NCBI GenBank assembly: GCA_964550165.1
Contig: CAZJYC010000002.1
Span: 47,707 to 111,706, forward strand
DNA from: CAZJYC01 sp964550165
Lineage (GTDB): Bacteria > Acidobacteriota > Aminicenantia > Aminicenantales > Aminicenantaceae
DNA: 64,000 bases
Reading direction: 5' to 3'
In this document: piece after piece, positions 50,229 to 58,911 of the stretch
How the letters are laid out: each line of letters opens with the position of its first letter
Numbering within the stretch: position 1 is the first letter of the stretch
Made by a program: the position numbers and the translations under genes
Notes under the pieces: model-generated
Told to the model about the DNA's origin: nothing
The model's input: the letters and a program-made list of their open reading frames with translations, nothing else
Databases searched by the model: none

Positions 50229-50855
50229 TCACTTCGAATACAGCTCGACAACCATATGTTCTGCCACAGGAATCGTGATGTCTTGTCGGGTTGGAAAAGA
50301 AACAATTTTTGCCTGTATCTTGTCCCAGTCCACTTCGATCCAGCCGGGGACAGCTTTATTCCTGTTCGATTCCACGACGGCCTTCAGCTCTTCATCTTTC
50401 TCTGATTTATCTCTAAAGGAGATCACATCATTTTTGCCGACAAGAAAAGAAGGGACATCGACTTTCCTGTTATTGATCCAAAAATGCCCATGGGTGATGA
50501 GCTGCCGAGCATGGGTTCGAGAATGGGAGAATCCAACGAGATAAACGACATTGTCCAGTCTTCTCTCTAGCATGGCAAGGAGGTTTTCTCCAGTGACTCC
50601 TCTTTTCCTCTCGGCTCTTTCAAAAAACAGACGGAACTGCCTTTCGGACATTCCATAATATCTTTTGAGCTTTTGCTTCTCCCTGAGCTGAAGACCATAT
50701 CCTAAGATTCTTCTTCTTGCTCTTCCGTGCTGCCCTGGGGGGTAAAGCCTCCGCTCGACGGGACATTTCTCACTCAAGCATTTGCTTCCTTTCAGAAAAA
50801 GCTTCGTTTTTTCGCTCCGGCAGAGACGGCAAACGGGTTCTCTATATCTTGACAT
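50229..50855 (-). CDS. rpsD: 30S ribosomal protein S4
   Basis: A 208-residue primary 16S-binding protein. It keeps the four-Cys zinc site (CRLCRSEKTKLF, then KCLSEKC), which many bacteria have lost. The S4 RNA-binding motif follows as RLDNVVYLVGFSHSRTHARQLITHGHFWINN. In other bacteria S4 represses its operon by binding the mRNA leader, but I see no defined structure here. Confidence 0.97.
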   Translation of the reverse strand: MSRYREPVCRLCRSEKTKLFLKGSKCLSEKCPVERRLYPPGQHGRARRRILGYGLQLREKQKLKRYYGMSERQFRLFFERAERKRGVTGENLLAMLERRLDNVVYLVGFSHSRTHARQLITHGHFWINNRKVDVPSFLVGKNDVISFRDKSEKDEELKAVVESNRNKAVPGWIEVDWDKIQAKIVSFPTRQDITIPVAEHMVVELYSK

Positions 50856-50881
50856 CTTTTTTCTCCTTCTATCCCGGCACC

Positions 50882-51274
50882 TTAAACCCTTCTTCGTTTC
50901 GGCACACGACAGCCATTATGGGGAATGGGAGTGATATCCCTGATTGATTTTATCTCTAAACCTTCGGCTTGAAGCGCTCGGATCGCTGACTCTCTTCCCG
51001 CACCGGGGCCTTTAACCTTGACATCCACATACCGGACTCCAAATTCTCTTGCTTTGGCTGAAGCATCTCTGGCTGCCAACTGAGCTGCGAATGGGGTCCC
51101 CTTTCTTGCGCCCTTAAATCCCGCTGTGCCGGCGCTCGCCCAGCAGACGGTACTCCCCTGTTGGTCAGTGATGGTGATGATTGTATTGTTGAAGGTGGAT
51201 TGGATATAAGCGACACCGAATCCTATTTCCCTCTTGACTTTTTTCTTCTTGGTCTTCCTTTTTCCTTTTGGCAT
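50882..51274 (-). CDS. rpsK: 30S ribosomal protein S11
   Basis: A 130-residue platform protein. GVAYIQSTFNNTIITITDQQG, CWASAGTAGFKGARKGTPFAAQ and TPIPHNGCRVPKRRRV are the family blocks; the last binds near the mRNA exit. It follows rpsM by 10 bp on the minus strand and precedes rpsD. The start has an Asn-free, Lys-rich extension typical for the family. Confidence 0.97.
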   Translation of the reverse strand: MPKGKRKTKKKKVKREIGFGVAYIQSTFNNTIITITDQQGSTVCWASAGTAGFKGARKGTPFAAQLAARDASAKAREFGVRYVDVKVKGPGAGRESAIRALQAEGLEIKSIRDITPIPHNGCRVPKRRRV

Positions 51275-51284
51275 GGAAAACTCC

Positions 51285-51665
51285 CTATGTTGTTGTTGCT
51301 TTTATCTTCTTTATCGTATGCCCTCTAGGGCCTTTTCGCGTCCGCGCGTTTGTTCTCGTCCTCTGGCCTCTCACGGGCAATTTCCTTTTGTGACGCATTC
51401 CTCGAAAACAGCCGATGTCGATCAGGCGCTTGATATTGGTTGCGACCTCTTTCCTCAGATCCCCTTCTATTTTTTCCCTTTTCTCGATAATCTGACGGAT
51501 TCTGTTGACCTCTTCCTCCGTCAAACTTTTCACCTTCTTGTCCTTGTCGATATTCGCCTCTTGAAGAATTCGGTTGGACTTTGAGCGGCCGATACCAAAA
51601 ATATACGTCAAGCCAATTTCAATCCTTTTTTCCGGCGGAAGTGTGATTCCTGCGATTCTCGCCAT
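51285..51665 (-). CDS. rpsM: 30S ribosomal protein S13
   Basis: A 126-residue head protein that contacts the P-site tRNA and L5/L31 bridges. MARIAGITLPPEKRIEIGLTYIFGIG starts it, and the basic tail GQRTRTNARTRKGPRG reaches the tRNA. It begins 11 bp after the rpmJ stop, the usual infA-rpmJ-rpsM order. Confidence 0.97.
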   Translation of the reverse strand: MARIAGITLPPEKRIEIGLTYIFGIGRSKSNRILQEANIDKDKKVKSLTEEEVNRIRQIIEKREKIEGDLRKEVATNIKRLIDIGCFRGMRHKRKLPVRGQRTRTNARTRKGPRGHTIKKIKATTT

Positions 51666-51676
51666 TTTAACCTCTT

Positions 51677-51790
51677 TTAACCTTGTCTTTGTTTATGTCT
51701 CGGGTTGGAACAGATGACGCGAAGTGTTCCTTTCCTTCTGATGATCCGGCAATTCCTGCAAATTTTTTTCACAGATGCTCTGACTTTCAT
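51677..51790 (-). CDS. rpmJ: 50S ribosomal protein L36
   Basis: A 37-codon gene, very short but unmistakable: MKVRASVKKICRNCRIIRRK, then a C-terminal VICSNPRHKQRQG. The zinc ligands are the C-x2-C pair, the third Cys and the His, so this is the zinc-binding form. It sits 9 bp after infA and 11 bp before rpsM. Confidence 0.95.
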   Translation of the reverse strand: MKVRASVKKICRNCRIIRRKGTLRVICSNPRHKQRQG

Positions 51791-51799
51791 TTTATCCTC

Positions 51800-52018
51800 T
51801 TATTTAAAACGATAGGTTATTCGTCCCTTGGTCAAATCATACGGCGATAGCTCGACCAGAACTTTATCTCCTGGAAGAATACGGATAAAATGCTTGCGCA
51901 TTCTCCCGGAAATATGAGCCAGGATTCTATGCTTGTTGGCTAATTCCACGCGAAACATGGCGTTGGGCAGAGTTTCGATGACAGTGCCTTCTGTCTCAAA
52001 TACGTCCTGTTTAGGCAT
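51800..52018 (-). CDS. infA: translation initiation factor IF-1
   Basis: A 72-residue OB-fold protein that occupies the A site during initiation. FETEGTVIETLPNAMFRVEL, ISGRMRKHFIRILPGDKVLVELSPYDLTKGRI and a final YRFK are intact. Its start overlaps the end of map by eight bases. Confidence 0.97.
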   Translation of the reverse strand: MPKQDVFETEGTVIETLPNAMFRVELANKHRILAHISGRMRKHFIRILPGDKVLVELSPYDLTKGRITYRFK

Positions 52019-52799
52019 ACTGATTATCCTTCACAAAAGCTTCATCCGTTTCTTTTTCGAGCAAACTCAGAATTCGAGTCCCCTTCGCTGTTATAGCCAC
52101 GGTATGCTCGAAATGGGCTGAAAGGCTTCTGTCCCTGGTGACGGCCGTCCAATTGTCATCCAGAATCTCCACATTCCAATCACCCACAGCGATCATCGGC
52201 TCGATGGCCAAGACTATACCAGGCTTGATCTTCGGGCCTCTCCCCGGCAAACCAAAATTAGGGACCTGGGGTTCTTCATGCAAAGAAAGCCCGATTCCAT
52301 GGCCGACAAAAGTACGGATCACGGAAAATCCTTGAGACTCCACATGGCTCTGAATGGCATAAGAGATATCGGATATCCTTTTATGCGGCTCCACCTGTTC
52401 CAGGGCTTTGTGAAAAGCCTGCTCTGCCGTCTCGATCAGCTTCCTTGCTCTTGGAGTGATTTCACCCACTCCGTAGGTTACGGCCGCGTCGCCATAATAG
52501 CCTTCAAAAAGAACTCCAAAATCAAGACTGACAATGTCCCCTTCTCGAAAACGACGGGCCGAAGGAATTCCATGGACAATTTCCTCATTGATGGAGGTGC
52601 ACAGGGAAGCGGGATAACCCCGGTAGCCCTTGAAGGCGGGCACCGCTCCCATCTCTGCAACCCTCCTCTCGGCATACTCATCCAGTTCTTTGGTTTGAAC
52701 TCCAGGTTTGATCATCTCTTTCAGCTCAGCCAAAATTTTGGCCACAATCTGGTTGCTGCGCTTGATGGCCCGAATTTCTTCTTCGCTGTAGAGAATCAT
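52011..52799 (-). CDS. map: methionine aminopeptidase, type I
   Basis: Removes the initiator Met. The 262 residues have all five metal ligands in DFGVLFEGYYGDAAVTYGVG (two Asp), FVGHGIGLSLHEEPQVPNFG (His), AIEPM (Glu) and FEHTVAIT (Glu); a His in EEIVHGIPS binds the substrate. No N-terminal zinc finger, so it is the short bacterial form. It overlaps adk by four bases upstream and infA by eight downstream. Confidence 0.96.
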   Translation of the reverse strand: MILYSEEEIRAIKRSNQIVAKILAELKEMIKPGVQTKELDEYAERRVAEMGAVPAFKGYRGYPASLCTSINEEIVHGIPSARRFREGDIVSLDFGVLFEGYYGDAAVTYGVGEITPRARKLIETAEQAFHKALEQVEPHKRISDISYAIQSHVESQGFSVIRTFVGHGIGLSLHEEPQVPNFGLPGRGPKIKPGIVLAIEPMIAVGDWNVEILDDNWTAVTRDRSLSAHFEHTVAITAKGTRILSLLEKETDEAFVKDNQYA

Positions 52800-53467
52800 C
52801 GTGTTGCCTCAACCTCCCGCAACCTGGCCATCTCTCTGTCCAGAAGCGAACAGATTGTATCAAAAATGGTCTCTATTCTTCCTTCGCCGTTAACTCTGTG
52901 GTAAACCTTTTTCTTCTTGTAGTAATCGATAAGCGGCACTGTCTGTTCGCGGTAAACTCTCAGCCGCTCTTTGATCACTTCTGGCGTGTCATCTTTTCTC
53001 TGGATAAGCGCTCCGCCACACGCATCGCACACATTCCTTTTTCTCACGTTCTGATTCAGCCAGTTATAAACGGCTCCGCATCCGGAGCATATCCTCCGGG
53101 AGGTGAGCCTTCGAACCAGGGTCTGTTCGCTCAGATGGATGTCTATGGCGATTTCTGAAGCTCTCCGATCCATTTCTTCAAGTTTCAGAGCCTGAGCCCT
53201 GTTTCGGGGAAAGCCATCCAATATATAACCTCTCCGGCAGTCCGGTCTGGAGACCCTCTGCTTGACCATCTCCATCACAAGAGCATCACTGACCAACTCG
53301 CCGCGTCCCATGCTGCTCTCCGCCTTCTTCCCGAGAGCGGTTCTGTCCTGAACCTCCTTGCGGAGAAGGTCGCCTGTGGAAATTCGGGGAAAACCGTATT
53401 TTTTTCGAAGGAGATCCCCCTGCGTTCCCTTGCCTGAGCCAGGAGGCCCGAGAAGGACGATTCTCAT
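52796..53467 (-). CDS. adk: adenylate kinase with zinc-type LID
   Basis: Interconverts AMP, ADP and ATP. The P-loop GPPGSGKGTQ is at the N-terminus, then ISTGDLLR for AMP and DGFPRNRAQA. The LID domain carries four cysteines (CSGCGAVYN and CDACGG), the zinc form found in Gram-positives and many anaerobes. ATG at 53467 in the ATGA overlap with secY gives 223 residues; the frame continues 54 codons upstream inside secY but that is not a real start. Confidence 0.96.
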   Translation of the reverse strand: MRIVLLGPPGSGKGTQGDLLRKKYGFPRISTGDLLRKEVQDRTALGKKAESSMGRGELVSDALVMEMVKQRVSRPDCRRGYILDGFPRNRAQALKLEEMDRRASEIAIDIHLSEQTLVRRLTSRRICSGCGAVYNWLNQNVRKRNVCDACGGALIQRKDDTPEVIKERLRVYREQTVPLIDYYKKKKVYHRVNGEGRIETIFDTICSLLDREMARLREVEATR

Positions 53468-54849
53468 CCCCTTCTCCCTCTTATGCGGCTGCGGCGCATG
53501 AAGCCGTCGTAATGCCGCATAACGAGCTGCGCTTCGATCTGCTGCATGGTATCCATGGCCACACCGACCACGATCAGAATCGATGTCCCTCCGAAGTAGA
53601 TGTCGATGTTCAAGCCGTTCGTGAACCAATCGGGTAAATTCCGGCCCAAGAAATCTCCGATGCCAGGAAGAGTCTGAAGCTTAAACCCGGTGAGAATGAA
53701 TTCTGGGAGAATGGCGATAGCGGCTAAATAGATGGCGCCGACAAGGGTAATCCGTGAAAGAACGCTGTCGATAAAATCCGAAGTGTTTTTTCCGGGTCTT
53801 ATTCCTGGAATAAATCCGCCGTATTTCCTCAAGTTGTCTGCAACATCAGCCGGGTTGAAGATGATGGACACATAAAAGTAGGTGAAGAAAATGATGGAAG
53901 CGATGTAGAGCAGGTTGTATAAAGGCATGCCCAGATTGAACTGGGTGGCAATACGCTGTAAAATTTGATGCTTGAAAAGCTGAGCAAATGTTCCCGGAAT
54001 AGTGACCACTGAAGCGGCGAAAATGATGGGAATCACTCCGCCCGTGTTGACCCGCAACGGAAGATGGGTGCTCTGGCCTCCGTAAATCTTTCTGCCGACG
54101 ATTCTTTTCGCATAGGACACAGGGATCCGCCTCTGACCCCGTTCCACAAAAACGATGATGGCGTTGACGGCAAGCATCAGTAACGCCAGAAAGATGACTT
54201 GGATCGGGCCGTATGTCCCTTCCCTCAGACCGATGATGATGGTCTGGATGTTTTGGGGGACATCGACCACAATGCCGGCAAAGATGATCAGAGAGATACC
54301 GTTTCCGATTCCGCGCTCGGAGATCTGCTCACCCAGCCACATGACAAAGACTGTTCCTGTTGTTAAGGTGAGGACGGTCAATAAAACAAACCCGATACCC
54401 GAATTGGGCACAATGGGGGCGTTGCTGAGAGGGCTTCTTAAACTTTGTAGCCACAGGGCAATCCCGGAGGCCTGAATGACACAAATGACGATTGTCCCGT
54501 AGCGGGTGTATTGGGTGATCTTCTTCCGGCCGAGCTCTCCTTCCTTGGATAATCTTTCCAGGTAAGGCCAGACAACCGTCAGCAGCTGGAGGATGATCGA
54601 GGCGCTGATGTAAGGCATGATTCCCAGGGCGAATATCGTCATCTTGGACATATTCCTTCCTGAGAAGAGGTCGATAAAACCCAAGATTGTGCCCTTCTGG
54701 CCTTCCCAGAACTCCTGGAGGGCGGCTCCGCTGATTCCAGGATTGGGAATTTGCCAGCCGATGCGGTAAACAGCCAGGAGAAGCAGGGTAAAAATAACCC
54801 TTTTCCTCAGGTCAGGAATGCTGAAGATGTTTCTAATGCTTTCTAACAT
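53464..54849 (-). CDS. secY: protein translocase subunit SecY
   Basis: Ten-helix channel of the Sec translocon, 461 residues. RVIFTLLLLAVYRIGWQIP is TM1, FALGIMPYISASIILQLL is the plug/TM2 region, and RIPVSYAKRIVGRKIYGGQSTHLPLRVN is the cytosolic loop for ribosome and SecA. PGIRPGKNTSDFIDSVLSRI and the final IEAQLVMRHYDGFM follow. Its start overlaps rplO by seven bases and its stop overlaps adk by four. Confidence 0.97.
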   Translation of the reverse strand: MLESIRNIFSIPDLRKRVIFTLLLLAVYRIGWQIPNPGISGAALQEFWEGQKGTILGFIDLFSGRNMSKMTIFALGIMPYISASIILQLLTVVWPYLERLSKEGELGRKKITQYTRYGTIVICVIQASGIALWLQSLRSPLSNAPIVPNSGIGFVLLTVLTLTTGTVFVMWLGEQISERGIGNGISLIIFAGIVVDVPQNIQTIIIGLREGTYGPIQVIFLALLMLAVNAIIVFVERGQRRIPVSYAKRIVGRKIYGGQSTHLPLRVNTGGVIPIIFAASVVTIPGTFAQLFKHQILQRIATQFNLGMPLYNLLYIASIIFFTYFYVSIIFNPADVADNLRKYGGFIPGIRPGKNTSDFIDSVLSRITLVGAIYLAAIAILPEFILTGFKLQTLPGIGDFLGRNLPDWFTNGLNIDIYFGGTSILIVVGVAMDTMQQIEAQLVMRHYDGFMRRSRIRGRRG

Positions 54850-55295
54850 GATTCGCTTCCAATAACGATAGCTTTTCCTCCCGCTTCTTCAATCTTTTTC
54901 AAAGCCGAGCGGGAAAATTTATGGGCATGGATGGTTTTCGCCGCAGAAAGTGTCCCGCGCCCCAAAATCTTTACGGGTTCCGATTCTTTTTTGATAAGGC
55001 CTGCCTCCTTCAAATCTTCAACCTTGATTTCTTTCTTCTCGATTTTCGTCAGCCGATCCAGGTTAACCTCCCTGTATTCTTTTCTGAAGATATTGGTGAA
55101 GCCTCTTTTGGGCAGCCGGCGATGAAGGGGCATCTGCCCTCCTTCAAATCCTCTCGTGCTTGAATACCCAGAAATAGACTTTTGGCCCTTTGTGCCCCGG
55201 CCGGCTGTTTTTCCCCTGCCGGAGCCAGGACCGCGACCGACTCGTTTATTGCTCTTTCTGGACCCTTTGGCCGGACGAAGACTGCTCAGGTTCAT
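54843..55295 (-). CDS. rplO: 50S ribosomal protein L15
   Basis: A 150-residue L15. The disordered N-terminus has the pattern LSSLRPAKGSRKSNKRVGRG and GSGRGKTAGRGTKGQ, with FEGGQMPLHRRLPKRGF; the globular part ends in HKFSRSALKKIEEAGGKA. It overlaps rpmD by four bases (ATGA) and secY by seven. Confidence 0.97.
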   Translation of the reverse strand: MNLSSLRPAKGSRKSNKRVGRGPGSGRGKTAGRGTKGQKSISGYSSTRGFEGGQMPLHRRLPKRGFTNIFRKEYREVNLDRLTKIEKKEIKVEDLKEAGLIKKESEPVKILGRGTLSAAKTIHAHKFSRSALKKIEEAGGKAIVIGSESC

Positions 55296-55561
55296 TTCTT
55301 CTCCAAAACCTCCACTTTAACCAGATGAGGCACTTTTTGGATCATTCCCCAAATTTCGGAGCAATCTTTGTGTATAACTTCTGAGTTCAACTTTCTCAAA
55401 CCCAATCCTTTCACCACTTCCCGCTGTTTCCAGGGACGCCCGATAAGGCTTCTCACCAGCTTAACTCTCAATTCCTTTTCGGGCAACTCGGCCCGGGCTG
55501 TTCGCGGCCTTACTTTTTTCTTTTGCGGGCTTCCTTTCGCTCTTTCTTTTTTTACTGCCAT
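55292..55561 (-). CDS. rpmD: 50S ribosomal protein L30 with basic N-terminal extension
   Basis: The ordinary L30 core (~60 residues) starts at about residue 30 (ELRVKLVRSLIGRPWKQREVVKGLGL, ending VPHLVKVEVL). In front of it is a 29-residue basic stretch (MAVKKERAKGSPQKKKVRPR). The extension begins ten bases before the rpsE stop. The ATG is the only one available before the core, so the extension is probably real. Confidence 0.94.
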   Translation of the reverse strand: MAVKKERAKGSPQKKKVRPRTARAELPEKELRVKLVRSLIGRPWKQREVVKGLGLRKLNSEVIHKDCSEIWGMIQKVPHLVKVEVLEKK

Positions 55562-56076
55562 ATCATTTCCTTCGTTTTTCCCCGAATTTTTGAGACATTC
55601 TCCGGACTCTTCAACTTCGTTAAGGCATCGATGGTGGCATGAGCCACACTTATCGGATTGTTGCTCTTGAGAGACTTGGTCAAGACATCCTTGACCCCTG
55701 CTAATTCCATGATGACTCTGACTGCGCCTCCAGCGATGACACCCGTCCCTCTGGCTGCCGGTCGAAGGACAACAATACCAGCCCCATGATGTCCGGTGAT
55801 GAGGTGAGGGATGGTCGTCTCCCGAAGAGGCACCTCAATCAATTTCTTTTTTGCATCCTCCACAGCTTTCGCGATCGCCTGAGGAACTTCTCGTGCTTTT
55901 CCCTTGCCAACTCCCACCAGGCCTTTCTCATTTCCGACAGCAGCCAGCGCAGAAAAACTGAGGTTTTTGCCGCCCTTGACAACTTTTGTAACTCTCCGAA
56001 TAGAAATCACCTGATCCTTGAGTTCAGGCTCCTTTTCCTCGACTTCTATCGTTCCTTCCTTTTCTCCGTCTTCCAC
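55552..56076 (-). CDS. rpsE: 30S ribosomal protein S5
   Basis: A 174-residue S5, important for decoding accuracy and helicase activity. DQVISIRRVTKVVKGGKNLSFSALAAVGN, GKAREVPQAIAKAVEDAKK and GTGVIAGGAVRVIMELAGV are the family blocks. It starts with a Glu-rich stretch of about 20 residues. Spacing to rplR is 24 bp. Confidence 0.97.
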   Translation of the reverse strand: MEDGEKEGTIEVEEKEPELKDQVISIRRVTKVVKGGKNLSFSALAAVGNEKGLVGVGKGKAREVPQAIAKAVEDAKKKLIEVPLRETTIPHLITGHHGAGIVVLRPAARGTGVIAGGAVRVIMELAGVKDVLTKSLKSNNPISVAHATIDALTKLKSPENVSKIRGKTKEMIWQ

Positions 56077-56100
56077 GTCATCTCCTCCTTGAAGAGTCTG

Positions 56101-56475
56101 CTAAAAAATTATTCCTTCTTCCCTCATGGCTTCGGCTACGGCCTTAATTCGGCCATGGTAAGGGTAGATTCCTCGATCAAAAACTATGGTCTTGATGTTT
56201 TTCTCTTTCAACCTCTTGCCCATGAGACTGCCCAAAACTTGACAGGCTCCCACATTCTTGTGTTTTTTGTTTTTTGTTTTGAATTGCTTTTCCTGAGTTG
56301 AGGCTGCAGCCATGACCTGACCATTTTCGTCATTGAGGGCTTGGGTATAGACATAGCGGTTGCTCTTGAAGACAAAAACCCTCGGCCTTTCAGCACTTCC
56401 TTTGATCTTCTTTCGGATTCTGCGCCTAATACGCTCTTTGGTTTTTTTCTTGATATCGACTTTATCTTTATGCAC
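56101..56475 (-). CDS. rplR: 50S ribosomal protein L18
   Basis: A 124-residue 5S-rRNA-binding protein. RRIRKKIKGSAERPRVFVFKSN opens the domain, RYVYTQALNDENGQVMAAAST follows, and FDRGIYPYHGRIKAVAEAMREEGI closes it. The start overlaps rplF by eight bases. Confidence 0.97.
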   Translation of the reverse strand: MHKDKVDIKKKTKERIRRRIRKKIKGSAERPRVFVFKSNRYVYTQALNDENGQVMAAASTQEKQFKTKNKKHKNVGACQVLGSLMGKRLKEKNIKTIVFDRGIYPYHGRIKAVAEAMREEGIIF

Positions 56476-57013
56476 CGCTTACTCCTGCCTTACGTTCTTT
56501 TTTAATCAAGCGCTCGCCAACATAACGAATGCCCTTGAGCTTGTAGGGATCTGGCTCACGAAATCCGCGAATTTCCGCAGCAACTTGACCCACACGTTGT
56601 CTGTCTATCCCTTTGACCGTGATCATGGTTGGTTTCTCAACAGCAATTTGGATATCCTTGGGAATCATGTAGATAATGGGCTTAGCATATCCCAAGCTCA
56701 ACTCAAGCTTATCCTTCTCAAGTTTAGCACGATATCCCACTCCGACAATTTCCAGCTCCTTGAAAAATCCCTTTGAGACGCCAACAATGGCATTCTGGGC
56801 CAAGCTCCGGCATAAGCCGTGAGAGGAGCGCTGCTGTTTCGAATCACCTGACCGAGTCAGAATGAGCTGCTTGTCTTCAAGTTTTGCTTGGATGCCTGGA
56901 CGTAAGGATAAAGAAAGCTTACCCTTTGGGCCTTCAAATTCAAGCCTTCCATCAGAGATAGTAACCTTGACACTATCCGGCACATCCAAAGGCCGTTTTC
57001 CCACTCGAGACAT
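56468..57013 (-). CDS. rplF: 50S ribosomal protein L6
   Basis: A 181-residue L6 with the duplicated fold. MSRVGKRPLDVPDSVKVTIS opens it; the second repeat has FFKELEIVGVGYRAKLEKDKLELSLGY and IRGFREPDPYKLKGIRYVGE. ATG at 57013 matches all known L6 starts; the 29 open codons in front of it run into rpsH spacing and are rejected. Confidence 0.97.
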   Translation of the reverse strand: MSRVGKRPLDVPDSVKVTISDGRLEFEGPKGKLSLSLRPGIQAKLEDKQLILTRSGDSKQQRSSHGLCRSLAQNAIVGVSKGFFKELEIVGVGYRAKLEKDKLELSLGYAKPIIYMIPKDIQIAVEKPTMITVKGIDRQRVGQVAAEIRGFREPDPYKLKGIRYVGERLIKKERKAGVSGA

Positions 57014-57038
57014 TTCTCTATTCTCCCTTATCCGAGAC

Positions 57039-57437
57039 TTACCAGATATAGCACAAAACCTCTCCTCCAACACCGAGGTCTTCACATTTCTTTCCGACAT
57101 AAACCCCTTTAGAGGTGGAGATAATTGCTATGCCCAATCCATTAAGAACCTTGGGAATGGAGCCCGCTTGACAATACACGCGGCAACCCGGCTTGCTGAT
57201 TCTCCTCAATCCGGTGATAGTACTCTCGTTATTATCCGTATATTTAAGAGCGATGTTCAAAATTCCCTGTTTGTTATCGTCAATCACTTTGAAATTTTTG
57301 ATGTATCCCTCCTCTTTCAGAATTTTTGCGATTTCCACATTCATCCGGGAAGACGGAATGCTCACTTCTTTTTTCTTAACCATACCCCCATTCCTTATTC
57401 GGGTTAACATATCGGATATAGGGTCTGTTGAACTCAT
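57039..57437 (-). CDS. rpsH: 30S ribosomal protein S8
   Basis: A 132-residue 16S-binding protein. SDMLTRIRNGGMVKKKEVSIPSSRM begins it and GIAIISTSKGVYVGKKCEDLGVGGEVLCYIW ends it. In E. coli S8 represses the spc operon at the rplX-rplE junction. Only the gene order allows that here; no leader structure was identified. Confidence 0.97.
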   Translation of the reverse strand: MSSTDPISDMLTRIRNGGMVKKKEVSIPSSRMNVEIAKILKEEGYIKNFKVIDDNKQGILNIALKYTDNNESTITGLRRISKPGCRVYCQAGSIPKVLNGLGIAIISTSKGVYVGKKCEDLGVGGEVLCYIW

Positions 57438-57458
57438 GGTTTCATCCTTTCTTCCATA

Positions 57459-57644
57459 TCACCAAGAAGCCTTGACTATCCCGGGGATTTCACCTTTCAA
57501 GGCCAATTCGCGCAGGCACAACCGGCACATATCAAACTTCCGGTAATATCCTTTCGGGCGTCCGCATATCCGGCAGCGTCTTTTTTTTCTTGTTGAATAC
57601 TTGGGCTCTCTTAAATATTTCGCCATTGATGATATTTTTGCCAT
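57459..57644 (-). CDS. rpsN: 30S ribosomal protein S14, zinc type
   Basis: A 61-residue short S14 with the CxxC-CxxC zinc site (RRCRICGRPKGYYRKF, then DMCRLCLRELA) and GEIPGIVKASW at the end. This short form (type Z) is the ancestral one; the longer zinc-free form is not present in the window. It lies between rplE (13 bp) and rpsH (21 bp). Confidence 0.97.
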   Translation of the reverse strand: MAKISSMAKYLREPKYSTRKKRRCRICGRPKGYYRKFDMCRLCLRELALKGEIPGIVKASW

Positions 57645-57657
57645 CGTTCTGACCTTA

Positions 57658-58200
57658 TCATACCTCTCTAAAGGGCATTCCTAATTTTTCTAACAAAGCG
57701 TAAGCCTCTTTATCGGTCTTGGCTGTGGTGACAATCGTGATGTTCATTCCCATCGATCGTTCCACTTTTGTGTAATCGATCTCAGGAAAGACAAGCTGAT
57801 CTCTCATGCCCAGGGTGTAGTTCCCAACGCCATCAAAAGAGCGGGGAGGGACTCCCCGGAAATCCCGGACACGGGGAAGAACGATATTGACCAGGCGCTC
57901 AAAAAATTCATACATCCTTCGGCCACGCAAAGTGACATAGCAGGCAATCGCATGGCCTTTGCGCAGCTTGAAAGCCGATATGGATTTCCTGGCTCTCGCC
58001 GTAACAGGCCATTGCCCGGTAATGAGGCTCAGCTCTTTCTTTGCATTATCGAGAAACTTTATATTCTGGATGGCTTCGCCCACGCCCATGTTGATCACAA
58101 TTTTCTCCAGGCGGGGTACAGCCATTTTATTTTTAATAGAAAACTCCTGCTGAAGGGCGGGAACAACTTCTTTATTATATTTTTCCAAAAGACGACTCAT
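57658..58200 (-). CDS. rplE: 50S ribosomal protein L5
   Basis: A 180-residue 5S-rRNA-binding protein. KMAVPRLEKIVINMGVGEA, LITGQWPVTARARKSISAFKLRKG and FRGVPPRSFDGVGNYTLGMRDQLVFPEIDYTKV cover the domain. It is 10 bp downstream of rplX. Confidence 0.97.
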   Translation of the reverse strand: MSRLLEKYNKEVVPALQQEFSIKNKMAVPRLEKIVINMGVGEAIQNIKFLDNAKKELSLITGQWPVTARARKSISAFKLRKGHAIACYVTLRGRRMYEFFERLVNIVLPRVRDFRGVPPRSFDGVGNYTLGMRDQLVFPEIDYTKVERSMGMNITIVTTAKTDKEAYALLEKLGMPFREV

Positions 58201-58210
58201 ATCTCTCTCC

Positions 58211-58543
58211 TCACTTCTGCTTCTCTAAGTTTGTCTCGCATTTGCCGCAGATTCGGATTTTGCTTCCATCCTCCAGAACCACTTTCTTGGCTCTTACGCC
58301 TTGACCACACTCAGAGCAATAGAGCATCAGATTGGAAAAATGAATAGGAGCCTCTTTCTCCATGATCCCACCCGAAATATTGCGGCTTCGGTCAGGGCGA
58401 AGGAATTCTTTGGCAAAATTGACCTTCTCCACAATGGCCCTTCTTTTCTCTGGGATGACTTTCAAGATTTTTCCCGTTTTTCCCTTATCTTTGCCAGTGA
58501 TAACGATGACGACATCATCCTTCCTGAGTGCAATCTTACTCAT
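58211..58543 (-). CDS. rplX: 50S ribosomal protein L24, zinc-cysteine form
   Basis: A 110-residue assembly initiator. The KOW motif is DDVVIVITGKDKGKTGKILKV. The C-terminal part carries four cysteines (YCSECGQG and RICGKCE), a zinc ribbon that many bacterial L24 proteins lack. Its ATG overlaps the rplN stop by one base. Confidence 0.96.
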   Translation of the reverse strand: MSKIALRKDDVVIVITGKDKGKTGKILKVIPEKRRAIVEKVNFAKEFLRPDRSRNISGGIMEKEAPIHFSNLMLYCSECGQGVRAKKVVLEDGSKIRICGKCETNLEKQK

Positions 58544-58911
58544 CAGAGAACCTCCGGAGCCAAAGAGACGATCTTCATAAATTTCTTCTCTCTCAGCTCT
58601 CTCGCAACTGGACCAAAAACTCGAGTGCCGATTGGTTCTCCTAAACGATCGATCAAAACAGCCGCATTATCATCAAAACGGATATAAGATCCATCCTTGC
58701 GGCGGACTTCCTTTTTTGTCCGGACAATCACAGCCCGCACAACTTTTCCTTTTTCAATCTTGCTTTCAGGCTCAGCTTCCTTGACTGTCGCTGAGATCAC
58801 ATCTCCGAGCGTCGCAGTCCTCCCCACCCCTCCGCCAAGAGGAGTGATGCAGAGGATTCTTCTCGCGCCAGAATTATCGGCCACTCTGAGCATGGTGTAG
58901 GATTGAATCAT
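58543..58911 (-). CDS. rplN: 50S ribosomal protein L14
   Basis: A 122-residue L14. MIQSYTMLRVADNSGARRILCI, VVRAVIVRTKKEVRRKDGSYI and FGPVARELREKKFMKIVSLAPEVL span the protein without gaps. It overlaps rpsQ by four bases and rplX by one. The YTML and Cys near the start replace the commoner TRL/MC pattern. Confidence 0.97.
   Translation of the reverse strand: MIQSYTMLRVADNSGARRILCITPLGGGVGRTATLGDVISATVKEAEPESKIEKGKVVRAVIVRTKKEVRRKDGSYIRFDDNAAVLIDRLGEPIGTRVFGPVARELREKKFMKIVSLAPEVL

Noticed and set aside
53468..53629. 54-residue N-terminal extension of adenylate kinase
   Set aside because: It lies inside secY and precedes the universal MRIVLLGPPGSGKG start.
57014..57100. 29-residue extension of L6
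   Set aside because: No ribosome binding site, overlaps rpsH, and L6 proteins begin MSRVGK.
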